Assembly (NCBI GenBank): GCA_023391185.1
Contig: JAEWBI010000065.1
Location: forward strand, 1 to 29,436
Length of the DNA: 29,436 bases
Origin: Bacillota bacterium
GTDB lineage: Bacteria; Bacillota_I; Bacilli_A; RF39; UBA660
Direction: 5' to 3'
The notes below the pieces were generated by a model, which worked only from the letters and a program-made list of their open reading frames with translations, was not told where the DNA came from and did not search any database. This document shows, piece by piece, positions 16,305 through 24,374 of this stretch (its first letter is position 1; every line of letters begins with the position of its first letter). Made by a program: the position numbers and the translations under genes.

Positions 16305-16939
16305 TGAATAATAAGGTTATAATGGCTATTTTAGCTATAATTATAATAGGTGTATCTATATTTATGTTTTTAGGTAAAAAAGATAAAGAAGATAAAGAAA
16401 AAAATGAAGAGTACACTGTAAGTAAGCTAAGTGAGTTATTCCCATCTAAAGAGATGAAACAAACTTACAAAGACAGTAATGGAAAGTATGAAGTTAATGT
16501 TAAAAGTATAAATGAAAAAGATGGAGTTACTACCGTTATTACTGAGTATGAAACAGAAACTGATGGTAATGAAACAACAGTCAAAACAACATATGAAATA
16601 ACTAACGAAAAAGTTGTGGAATCTGCAGAGTACATAGAAAAAGATTCAGTTGTTTCTATAATATATCCAATGGAACTTATTGTAGGAATTCCATATAAAA
16701 ATATGATATGGAAAAGCAAAGATGGATTAATAACAAATACTGTAGTAAGTATGAAAAATAATCAGGTGACTATTGAAAGTATAAGAAAAATGGATGTATA
16801 TGAAGAGAATAAAACTACACCAACAAGTAAAGACTTTAAAGAAACAAGAGTTTATGAAAAAGGAAAAGGTATAGTCTTATATCGCAGTGAAATAGTAGGA
16901 GATAAGTCTAGTATTTATGAAAAAAAAATAGTTAAATAG
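16304..16939 (+). CDS. single-pass membrane protein of unknown function, cassette B gene 2
   Basis: A 211-residue paralogue of the protein at 10300-10950. It has an N-terminal membrane segment (about 4-22), a very charged Lys/Asp/Glu linker and then the external domain. Conserved blocks are LSELFPSKE, VVSIIYPMEL, GIPYKNMIWKS, VTIESIRKMDVYE and RVYEKGKGIVLYR. Family unknown. Conservation of the domain across two diverged copies shows it is under selection. The ATG overlaps the gene 1 stop, and the giant protein gene follows 17 bases after its own stop. Confidence 0.65.
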   Translation: MNNKVIMAILAIIIIGVSIFMFLGKKDKEDKEKNEEYTVSKLSELFPSKEMKQTYKDSNGKYEVNVKSINEKDGVTTVITEYETETDGNETTVKTTYEITNEKVVESAEYIEKDSVVSIIYPMELIVGIPYKNMIWKSKDGLITNTVVSMKNNQVTIESIRKMDVYEENKTTPTSKDFKETRVYEKGKGIVLYRSEIVGDKSSIYEKKIVK

Positions 16940-16956
16940 AAAAAAGGGGTGAGTAA

Positions 16957-19900
16957 ATGACTAAATTTAAAAATAGATATCTTAAAAGCAAATTTAAAAA
17001 AAATGGATTTACTTTAATAGAACTTTTAGCTATTATCTTAGTCCTTGCCATCCTTGTATTAATAGCTATTCCTTTTATAACAAAAATAGTTGAAGAAGCT
17101 TCAAAAGAAGCTTTTAAACAAACAACAAAAGGAACATCAACAGCTATTGAAAAACAGTGTGATTTACAAACAATTAGTGATGAAGAAATAACTACTACAT
17201 ACGCAGTAGAAAATTATAAGGTAATTGTTGGGGATAGTATAAAAGTAAAAGGAAGACTTCCTTTATATGCTAATGCAAATGCAAATACAAATTGTAATGT
17301 TCAAATTGTCGCTCATAATAATAAATGGTGTGCAACTAAGGCATACGATGAAGATAAAGTTACAGTTACTAGATATGCTCCAGGATTATGTAAGATAGGT
17401 GATACAGGTCCTACACTTGTAACAGGTAATGATACATGGGATGGCTGGATTACAATGACTTTATATTATCCAGCTGGTTCAACAGATAGAGAGTGGCGCC
17501 TAGGTTCACAAGGTGAAGTTAGATATGACGAAACTTTAATGTGGCAAAATTATACAGGCGCTATAACTGTTAAACTAGATAGAGTTGAGGATGTATGGAT
17601 TAGATATAACCTAGATGGTAAAACAGTAACAATTCCACCACTAGGAACAGTCTTAGTAGATATACAGCCAGATAGTTATGGAACAAGTAAAAAAGTCAGT
17701 TCAGTAAAGGTTAAAATCGCATATGATGAAGCTGCTACAGTAAAAGAATATCGTGTTGGTAATAGTGGCTGGATGACATATACAGGCGAGTTTACTGTAA
17801 CTGAAAATACAATTATTGAAGCAAGAGCTAGTAAACCAGATAATGTTTATGATACAGATGGAAATCTTATAGCTTCAAGAAAAGCAGTTGGAAGAGATGC
17901 AGTATATATAGGAAATATTGGAATAAACGAAACAGAACTTCCAGCGCCAACAATTGAGAGACTAGCAGCTTTGGATACGGGTGAAGTAGCTAGAGTGAAA
18001 ATCACATATCCATCTGAAGTTGATAAAAAAATATATAAAATGAATTATGGAATAGAAGAAAATTACACTGATGAAATAAGTATTGAAAAATATGGAACAC
18101 ATATAATTGCTTATTATTATGATGCAAGTGGTAAACGATCACAAGCCTCTTCAATATATATAAATAATCCTTCTGATCCAAAAGATGGTGGCGGAACAGG
18201 AACTAATGATCCTCCAACAGGATATGATCCTTTACCACCATTAGATCCGGGAAATCCGCAACCACCTGTATCGCCTTCATACCGAGTAGTGGCTCCAACA
18301 ATAACTGGTAATCCAACTGCGCCAACAACTGGTTCAGTTCAAGTCACAGTTACGCCACCAGTATTAGCATCTTCAATTTACATCAAGAAAGATAATGGTG
18401 ATTATACATTATATACTGGACCTATAACAGTAAAAACAAATGCACTAATAACAGCATATTACATTACTATGAACGGCGAGATATCTGAAAAAGGATACTA
18501 TTATGTTAAATACATCGTTGAAGGAAATAAGCCATATCTAGCAATTAACGCTGATCCTTATCCATATTCAACATCATATGGGGAAACAAGTGTTAATATA
18601 TCATTAGATTATAGTAATGCTGATACTGTTGAATATAGTGATAATGGTATTGAGTATACAGCATATACAGGCGCATTTACAGTAAATGAAAATAAAACGA
18701 TATATGCAAGAGCAAAAAACTCTTATGGTACAACGTTAAGGCAACTATCGATAACTAATATTGGTGGTACTGCTCCAAAGAAACCTGATGTATTATCAGT
18801 TAATATTATGGCAGCTCCAGAACCAGTGTTATCATCAAATTTAGTAGCTAAAGTTATAGTGAAAATTGATTATGATAGTAGAGCCACAAAGAAATACTAT
18901 ACTTTAGGAAAAAACACACCTCTTATTGAATATACAGGAGAGTTTGAAGTTACCGAAAATACTATTATATATGCATATGCTTTATCTAGTAATGGTAAAG
19001 GTGATAATAGTAAAAAGATAGATAATTTATTAAATGGTATAGCTGAACCTGATATTATAGCTAATCCATCTAATGATAGTGTTGCAAGCTCAACTATTGT
19101 TTCAATTGAGTATGATAAGAACGCCACAGTAAAAAGATATAGTATCAATGGTGGAACACTTAGAGATTATGTAGCTCCTATTGAAATACAGGAAAATTCA
19201 ACTATTTATGCTTATAATAGTAATGCCAAAGGAGATAAAGCAGAGGCAACCTATTACGTAAATAATATTAATCCAAAACCTTCAATATTTTTAATTGATA
19301 AAGGATATTACTACATTTTAAAACTAAGTTATCCAGAAATGTCAACAGGTAGAGAATATAAATGGAAAAAAGATGGAATATGGAAGTCTTATGATGAGAA
19401 GGGAATCTTATTAATTAAACCTGAATATAAAGATAAGTTATTTGATCAAGATGATAACTTTAAAGTAGGGGTTGAGGATGATAATGGAGATATAATTGAT
19501 TATACTAATCACTGGTATCTTGTTGATTCTGATTTTAAAGCAATAAAAGAAAATATCTTTATGAGATGGGATACAACTACTCCTCCAACTCCTGAGATAG
19601 TTCTAAATACATTAGAACCTGCCCAGCAAGTAACCGCAACTATACTATACAATAAGATTCTTATAAAAAAAGAATATAAAGTAGTAGATAAAGATGGAAA
19701 TATAGTTCAGGACTGGACAAATTATAATAACCCAATAAATATTAATAAAAATAATACCATTATATATGCTCGTGGTATGGATGAAACAGAAGTATGGAGT
19801 GATACTGCTGTTTACAAAGTAATTAATATAGATGAGTTACAACCAGTTATAAAAATAACAACAGACTTAGTAACAGCAACTCAAAAGTTAGGTATCAAAG

Positions 19901-22074
19901 TAAATGTTACTGATGATGTAATGGTAAGTAAAGTTAAATGGGCTAAAGGGATACTTGGTGAAAGTTACTTTACAACAAGTGGAACAGAAATATTAAACAA
20001 CAGTATTGTTAATATAACAGAAAATGCTTATTATACTTTCTATGCAGAAGATGGAGTAGGCAATAAACAAGTTTATACTATTAATGTAGAAAATATTGAT
20101 TTAACACCACCAATTATAACTATTTCAGCTACACCTGAAAATGTGATTAGTACAACATCACAAGTAACAATAAATTATGGTGATTCTGCAACAAAACAGT
20201 ATAAGATAGGTAGTAGTACTACATGGTTAACATATACTGCAGCATTTAATGTATCATCATATACTGTTCTTACAAATAATTGGCAAAACGCTGATGGTAC
20301 AGTTACTATTTATGCGAAAGGTAAAGATAGTGTAGGCAATGAGGTTATTGTTACTCAAAAACTATATAATCTAGATTTAGATATGCCAAATAAACCAGTG
20401 ATTGTTGCAAATGCCGGTTATCCAATATTAACATCTTATGGGGTGAAATTTGATGATGTAACAACGATAACATATGATTCAAGAACTGATATAGATAATT
20501 ATTATAGTATAAACAACGGAACTACATGGATACCTTATACAGGAACAGTTAGTTTAGCATCAGGTACAATTATTGCTAAAAGTGTAAAAAAAGACACCGG
20601 ATTAATGGTATCTGTAAGTAAAACTATAACAATGCCTGCCGATGCAATTACAATAAATGCATATGATGGAAGTGATACTACTTACGTTAGAGCAGATGAT
20701 AAATATATGAGTGTTGATAGTAGTGTAGAAGGTGGTAGCATAAGACTTAAATGGTCCGATGGATATAATGGACTAACAACAATTGCTTTCATTAATGCAA
20801 GTGGAGCAGTAATAAGTACTATATCACCACCAAATGATGGATCAGTTGATCAGATATATGGAATTCCTGTAGGTACACGCAGGCTCAGATTATATGGAAA
20901 TCCTTCTGCTGGTGCTCTATATGAGATTCAAACTTCGAATGAACCTAAAATGACTGCCACAAATGGCTATATGTTAATTCATATAGATCCTACTAAAGCA
21001 ATTAAAAAACCTTATCAAATGGTAACAATAAATTACTCACCAACAAGTGTACAAAGACTCTATAGAATAGGAACAACTAGTGAATGGCAAAATTATGCAG
21101 ATAGTCCTATTTGGGTAAACCAAGGCGAAACTATTTATGCTAAGGGAATAGACAAAAATGGAAATCAAACTAGAATAATATCAAGTTATACTGCTAATGT
21201 TACAGATGCAATAAGTGTTAGTGCTTTTGATGGAAATGATGCTACTTATGATACAGCATCTGGTAAATATATGGCAATTGATAGTAGTTTAGAAGGTAAA
21301 AAGATAAGATTAAAATGGTTTGATGGATACTATGGTCTAACAACAATTGACTTTTTAAATGCAAGTGGCACAGTGATAAGCAGTATATCACCGCCAAATG
21401 ATGGCTCAGTTGACTTATTATATACAGTTCCAGTAGGAACAAGGAAAATAAGACTTTATGGAAACACTAATGGTGGATTATACGAAATTCAAGTATCAAA
21501 TGAGCCAACATTTAGTGCTACAAATGGTTACATGTTATTACATTCTGATCCTACTAAAGCAATTAAAAAGCCATATCAAATGGTATCTATAAGTTATTTT
21601 TCAACTAGTGTTACAAGACAGTATAGAATTGGAACAACTGGTGAATGGTTAAATTATACAGATACTGCAATATGGGTAAATCAAGGCGATACTATTTATG
21701 CTAAAGGAATTGATCAATATGGAAACCAAACAAGAATAATTTCAAGTTATGTTCCAAATGTAGTTGATGCTATTGGTCCAAATGCATACGATGGAAGTTT
21801 TACTACTTATGATACAATAATATCAACATCTAAATATATGAGAGTTGATAGTGCAATAGGTGGGAAAGCTGTTAGAATTAAATGGGCTGATGGTCAACCA
21901 AATGCAAATATAATATACTTCCTTAACGAAAGTAAAGGAGTTATAAGTTCAATTTCTGTTAATGAAACTACATTAGATCAAAATTATACAGTTCCAGTCG
22001 GAACAAGATGGATACAAACATATAGAAGTGGAAATCAGGGTTCACTTTATGAAATTGTACCACCTGTTAGTTAG
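16957..22074 (+). CDS. giant prepilin-type surface protein, cassette B gene 3
   Basis: 1705 residues. The N-terminus has the same prepilin signal as giant A (cleavage after G17, Glu at 22); by my count 48 of the first 60 residues are identical, and cysteines sit at the same positions (68, 113, 125, 145). The beta-module stalk aligns with giant A throughout, including the Pro/Gly-rich linker at about 403-443, and ends near residue 1226. Beyond that the proteins diverge: giant B carries three tip modules starting at residues 1227, 1415 and 1603, exactly 188 residues apart. There is no sorting signal or C-terminal membrane helix. AAGGGGTGAG precedes ATG 16957. Likely a surface adhesin held by its N-terminal helix or built into a pseudopilus; ligand unknown. 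Confidence 0.85.
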   Translation: MTKFKNRYLKSKFKKNGFTLIELLAIILVLAILVLIAIPFITKIVEEASKEAFKQTTKGTSTAIEKQCDLQTISDEEITTTYAVENYKVIVGDSIKVKGRLPLYANANANTNCNVQIVAHNNKWCATKAYDEDKVTVTRYAPGLCKIGDTGPTLVTGNDTWDGWITMTLYYPAGSTDREWRLGSQGEVRYDETLMWQNYTGAITVKLDRVEDVWIRYNLDGKTVTIPPLGTVLVDIQPDSYGTSKKVSSVKVKIAYDEAATVKEYRVGNSGWMTYTGEFTVTENTIIEARASKPDNVYDTDGNLIASRKAVGRDAVYIGNIGINETELPAPTIERLAALDTGEVARVKITYPSEVDKKIYKMNYGIEENYTDEISIEKYGTHIIAYYYDASGKRSQASSIYINNPSDPKDGGGTGTNDPPTGYDPLPPLDPGNPQPPVSPSYRVVAPTITGNPTAPTTGSVQVTVTPPVLASSIYIKKDNGDYTLYTGPITVKTNALITAYYITMNGEISEKGYYYVKYIVEGNKPYLAINADPYPYSTSYGETSVNISLDYSNADTVEYSDNGIEYTAYTGAFTVNENKTIYARAKNSYGTTLRQLSITNIGGTAPKKPDVLSVNIMAAPEPVLSSNLVAKVIVKIDYDSRATKKYYTLGKNTPLIEYTGEFEVTENTIIYAYALSSNGKGDNSKKIDNLLNGIAEPDIIANPSNDSVASSTIVSIEYDKNATVKRYSINGGTLRDYVAPIEIQENSTIYAYNSNAKGDKAEATYYVNNINPKPSIFLIDKGYYYILKLSYPEMSTGREYKWKKDGIWKSYDEKGILLIKPEYKDKLFDQDDNFKVGVEDDNGDIIDYTNHWYLVDSDFKAIKENIFMRWDTTTPPTPEIVLNTLEPAQQVTATILYNKILIKKEYKVVDKDGNIVQDWTNYNNPININKNNTIIYARGMDETEVWSDTAVYKVINIDELQPVIKITTDLVTATQKLGIKVNVTDDVMVSKVKWAKGILGESYFTTSGTEILNNSIVNITENAYYTFYAEDGVGNKQVYTINVENIDLTPPIITISATPENVISTTSQVTINYGDSATKQYKIGSSTTWLTYTAAFNVSSYTVLTNNWQNADGTVTIYAKGKDSVGNEVIVTQKLYNLDLDMPNKPVIVANAGYPILTSYGVKFDDVTTITYDSRTDIDNYYSINNGTTWIPYTGTVSLASGTIIAKSVKKDTGLMVSVSKTITMPADAITINAYDGSDTTYVRADDKYMSVDSSVEGGSIRLKWSDGYNGLTTIAFINASGAVISTISPPNDGSVDQIYGIPVGTRRLRLYGNPSAGALYEIQTSNEPKMTATNGYMLIHIDPTKAIKKPYQMVTINYSPTSVQRLYRIGTTSEWQNYADSPIWVNQGETIYAKGIDKNGNQTRIISSYTANVTDAISVSAFDGNDATYDTASGKYMAIDSSLEGKKIRLKWFDGYYGLTTIDFLNASGTVISSISPPNDGSVDLLYTVPVGTRKIRLYGNTNGGLYEIQVSNEPTFSATNGYMLLHSDPTKAIKKPYQMVSISYFSTSVTRQYRIGTTGEWLNYTDTAIWVNQGDTIYAKGIDQYGNQTRIISSYVPNVVDAIGPNAYDGSFTTYDTIISTSKYMRVDSAIGGKAVRIKWADGQPNANIIYFLNESKGVISSISVNETTLDQNYTVPVGTRWIQTYRSGNQGSLYEIVPPVS
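20635..22071 (+). repeat. tandem 564-bp tip repeats of giant B
   Basis: Units start at 20635 (PADAITINAYDGS), 21199 (VTDAISVSAFDGN) and 21763 (VVDAIGPNAYDGS). The period is exactly 564 bases (188 residues) both times; the third unit is partial (309 bases). Each full unit has a tip module (IRLKWxDGYxGLTTI, ISPPNDGSVD, GTRxLRLYGN) and a beta module (KAIKKPYQMV, EWxNY, TIYAKGID, NQTRIISSY). The period and the strong similarity suggest recent copy-number change by recombination. Confidence 0.85.
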
Positions 22075-22100
22075 TATTTATAAATAGAGTACATAACAAA

Positions 22101-22130
22101 AAAAGTTTAAGTCTTTTGACTTAAACTTTT
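22101..22130. terminator. bidirectional terminator of cassette B and the HIT gene
   Basis: A perfect 13-bp stem (22101-22113 with 22118-22130, loop TTTT). The right arm contains the minus-strand stop codon of the HIT gene, so both convergent units end here. Confidence 0.8.
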
Positions 22131-22486
22131 AATTTATTATAAACATCTTTCACATCTAATAAATTCTCTTTATTTTTATAATAAGGTTTTAAATGCAAAT
22201 GAAAATGCTTAATTTCTTGAACATCACCATTATTTTGAACTAATGTGCAACCTTGCATATTAAGTTTACTTTCAAGTAACTTCTTTATTTTTTTAGCTGT
22301 ACTCATTATGTGTGTTAACGTATTAATGTCAATTGTGTCCAAATCTAAGATATGCTCTTTTGGTACAATAAGACAGTGACCATTACAATCAGGATTAACA
22401 TCTAAAAAAACTTTTACTATATCATCTTCATATATTGTATAAGATGGTATATCACCACTAATAATTCTACAGAAAATACAGTCCAT
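22121..22486 (-). CDS. HIT family nucleotide hydrolase
   Basis: HIT proteins hydrolyse nucleoside phosphoramidates and dinucleotides through a histidine triad. The N-terminal MDCIFCRIISGDIPSYTIYE is typical of bacterial Hit-like proteins, with the two zinc-type cysteines CxxC. GHCLIVPKEH and the catalytic HFHLHLKP triad follow. I chose the ATG at 22486 (121 residues), which has GGAGG eight bases upstream; the ATG at 22501 is part of that ribosome-binding region and lies at the expected transcription start. The usual triad is HxHxH followed by hydrophobic residues, as seen. It converges on cassette B and is not obviously linked to it. Confidence 0.92.
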   Translation of the reverse strand: MDCIFCRIISGDIPSYTIYEDDIVKVFLDVNPDCNGHCLIVPKEHILDLDTIDINTLTHIMSTAKKIKKLLESKLNMQGCTLVQNNGDVQEIKHFHLHLKPYYKNKENLLDVKDVYNKLKV

Positions 22487-22505
22487 ATTATCGTCCTCCA
22501 TTTAT

Positions 22506-22511
22506 ATTATA
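22506..22511 (-). promoter_or_regulatory. -10 box for the HIT gene with adjacent palindromes
   Basis: TATAAT on the minus strand, with a poor -35 (TTTAAT, 17 bp). Upstream lie a 10-bp-arm palindrome (22527-22536 with 22540-22549) and a 7-bp one (22552-22558 with 22560-22566), which could be operator sites. The DNA is very AT-rich, so this is tentative. Confidence 0.4.
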
Positions 22512-22584
22512 ACTTTATTCTAGAAAAAATTAAAGAATTTCTTTAATTTAGAGTATAAATTATACTAGAGATTTTACAAAAAAC

Positions 22585-22617
22585 AAAAAGTTTAACCAGT
22601 TTGAGTTAAACTTTTTT
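22585..22617 (-). terminator. terminator of the heliorhodopsin gene
   Basis: A perfect 12-bp stem (22585-22596 with 22605-22616, 8-base loop). On the minus strand it is followed by TTTTTGTTTTTT. It lies 31 bases after the heliorhodopsin stop codon. Confidence 0.75.
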
Positions 22618-22647
22618 AATAAATTCAATATTTATTATCTATATACT

Positions 22648-23427
22648 TTAAGGTTGCATTATTCCAAAAAATACCAGCCATGCTAATACTGTTTTAGCAA
22701 CTAAACTAAGAATTATATAAACTCTTTCGCCATATAAATAATCTTTCCACTTACCAATTTTTTTATACTGTAATATCATATTAATTGGAAATAAATTAAA
22801 AAATACGAAATATGAGCCAAATACTGCATATACAAACCAAGGCACTTTAGTTGGATCTGAATTACCAAAAGCATACATAGTTATTACTATCCATGGAATA
22901 ATACCTGCAAAAGCTCCAAATATAAAAGAAGTCCAGTTTGTTTTTTTAGTATAATAGTTAATTTTCTCCATTAATAAACCAAATAAGTTCATTGAAGCAT
23001 TTAGTCCAAAAATAAGAATTAATGCACCAATCTCATATACACCAAAAAGTACTGCAATTAAAACCATCATAAGTGATGAACTAAGTGCATATTCATACCA
23101 TCTAAAGACATTTATACTTTGTTCAAGACCAGTTAAATATTTCTTTCTGAACATTGGCGAAACAATTATAAAATGGAAAAAGGCTGACAGGAATAAAAAT
23201 GTTGCTACTAAAATAGCAAATGGTAGTTCAAATAATACTTTTGTATCTGTAACTAAACGCATACTAGTCACATCAAACTTTAAGAATGATGAAACTATCT
23301 CTGGTTTGAAATTGATAGCTTTATCAAAATTTAGAGCTACTATTAACATAAATAAACCTTGAATAAAATGGAATGATCCCATAATGACATTAAAATTGCA
23401 TATTGAATTTAACTTTTTCTCTTTCAT
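22648..23427 (-). CDS. heliorhodopsin
   Basis: Heliorhodopsins are seven-helix retinal proteins with the N-terminus in the cytoplasm, opposite to type 1 rhodopsins. They do not pump ions strongly and are thought to sense light. This 259-residue protein has seven membrane segments (about 13-33, 68-90, 110-130, 131-153, 166-188, 197-219, 235-256). The family signature LSLVAKTVLAW in the last helix gives the retinal-binding lysine K245. RWYEYALSSSLM in helix 3 gives the counterion-type glutamate E112; the spacing between the two agrees with characterised members. GLNASMNLFGLLME in helix 4 is also typical. GGAG lies nine bases upstream of ATG 23427. No retinal-synthesis gene is in the window. It is divergent from an AlkD-like repair gene. 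Confidence 0.88.
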   Translation of the reverse strand: MKEKKLNSICNFNVIMGSFHFIQGLFMLIVALNFDKAINFKPEIVSSFLKFDVTSMRLVTDTKVLFELPFAILVATFLFLSAFFHFIIVSPMFRKKYLTGLEQSINVFRWYEYALSSSLMMVLIAVLFGVYEIGALILIFGLNASMNLFGLLMEKINYYTKKTNWTSFIFGAFAGIIPWIVITMYAFGNSDPTKVPWFVYAVFGSYFVFFNLFPINMILQYKKIGKWKDYLYGERVYIILSLVAKTVLAWLVFFGIMQP

Positions 23428-23539
23428 TTTTACTTTCTCCTTCTAATAAATCAACAATATAATTTATATACTACTTATATATATTGTATTATCATTATAA
23501 CATTAAAATTTTAATAAGTATAATTGTACTTAACTTTTA

Positions 23540-23548
23540 TGTTATAAT
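23540..23548 (+). promoter_or_regulatory. extended -10 promoter of the AlkD-like gene
   Basis: TGTTATAAT, an extended -10 element with no good -35 box. Transcription would begin near 23555, at the GGAGG ribosome-binding site itself, leaving a leader of about 12 bases. Confidence 0.6.
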
Positions 23549-23566
23549 TATTGTGGAGGTATCATA

Positions 23567-24274
23567 ATGAACTTAATAAAAGAAAATTGGACAAAAAATG
23601 ATGGTAAAGAATTTATTGAATATTTAAAGACATTTTCTAATCCGGAAAAAATGGAATGGTCAAAAAACATATTAAATACAAATATGCCTATACTAGTTAT
23701 AAAAACTCCGGTAATAAAAAAAATAGTAGATGAAATAAGTAAAGGAAACTATCTTTCATTTTTAGATTTAGAATTAAATGAATATTATGAAAACTCAGCA
23801 ATTAATGGCTTTTTAATATGTAAGATAAATGATTTTGATATTATGAAGAGTTATTTAGATAGATATATGCAGAGTGTGGATAATTGGGCTTTGTGTGATT
23901 TACTATCTTTTAAAGTTAAAAACCATGAAAAAGAGTTTTATGATTTATCAATAAACTATATAAATAGTACTAAACCTTTTATTAGAAGATTAGGTTTGGG
24001 TATATTATTTAATTTTATAAATAATGATAATTACATAGATAAAATTTTTAATATTATGAATCGTTTTTATAATGAAGAACATTATTATGTTAATATGATG
24101 AATGCTTGGTTGTTATGTGAATGTTTTATAAAAAGGAAAAACGAAACAACTAACTTCTTAAAAGATCATAAATTAAATAGATTTACTATTAATAAGGCAA
24201 TAAGTAAGTGCCGTGATAGTTACCGTGTTTCAAGCGAAGATAAAGAAATGTTACTTAAATATAAAATCAAATAA
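23567..24274 (+). CDS. AlkD-like DNA alkylation repair protein (ALK/HEAT-repeat)
   Basis: The AlkD family removes alkylated bases (3-methyl and 7-methyl purines) from DNA using HEAT-like helical repeats. The 235-residue length is typical. Recognised parts are IKTPVIKKIVDEI near the N-terminus, SVDNWALCDLLSFKV in the middle (NWALCD is the family's 'DNWD/NWxxxD' block), FIRRLGLGILFNFI, and the C-terminal YVNMMNAWLLCECFIK followed by FTINKAISKCRDSYRVS. GGAGG lies seven bases before ATG 23567. The gene has its own promoter and terminator and is divergent from the heliorhodopsin gene, 139 bases apart. Some relatives are nicking-type or non-enzymatic repair proteins, so glycosylase activity is inferred. 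Confidence 0.85.
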   Translation: MNLIKENWTKNDGKEFIEYLKTFSNPEKMEWSKNILNTNMPILVIKTPVIKKIVDEISKGNYLSFLDLELNEYYENSAINGFLICKINDFDIMKSYLDRYMQSVDNWALCDLLSFKVKNHEKEFYDLSINYINSTKPFIRRLGLGILFNFINNDNYIDKIFNIMNRFYNEEHYYVNMMNAWLLCECFIKRKNETTNFLKDHKLNRFTINKAISKCRDSYRVSSEDKEMLLKYKIK

Positions 24275-24296
24275 GATTTATTAATAAATAATAGTT

Positions 24297-24321
24297 AACT
24301 AATAGAAATATTAGTTTTTTT
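24297..24321 (+). terminator. terminator after the AlkD-like gene
   Basis: An 8-bp stem (24297-24304 with 24309-24316, loop GAAA) followed by a T7 run (24315-24321). Confidence 0.7.
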
Positions 24322-24343
24322 ATTAGTATATATAATTGTATTA

Positions 24344-24352
24344 TGTTATAAT
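24344..24352 (+). promoter_or_regulatory. extended -10 promoter of the second DUF3419-like gene
   Basis: TGTTATAAT, the same element as upstream of the AlkD-like gene. Expected start near 24359. This argues against an upstream in-frame TTG (24336) as the start codon and for ATG 24375. Confidence 0.6.
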
Positions 24353-24374
24353 ATCAGACAGTGGTGGCGATATA

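Larger units (their letters stand above)
15826..22130 (+). repeat. cassette B: second copy of the three-gene unit
   Basis: Same order as cassette A: promoter (15826-15854), anchored protein 1, anchored protein 2, giant prepilin-like protein, terminator with related arms. Both copies lie head-to-tail on the plus strand with 136 bases between the end of the A terminator and the B -35 box. Confidence 0.9.

Noticed and set aside
20635..22071. CRISPR-like array
   Set aside because: The repeats are 564 bases, in frame and protein-coding, with no short direct repeats or spacers.
9818..22130. Duplicated cassettes as an insertion sequence or composite transposon
   Set aside because: No transposase, integrase or terminal inverted repeats are present; the repeated unit is promoter to terminator of three genes.
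22585..22617. Hairpin taken as a third copy of the cassette terminator
   Set aside because: The arms resemble those at 15657 and 22101, but AAAAAGTTTAA-type arms are common terminator sequence here and this one fits the heliorhodopsin gene on the minus strand.
24336..24374. Upstream TTG start for the second DUF3419-like gene
   Set aside because: The -10 box at 24347-24352 lies downstream of it, and ATG 24375 has a good ribosome-binding site.
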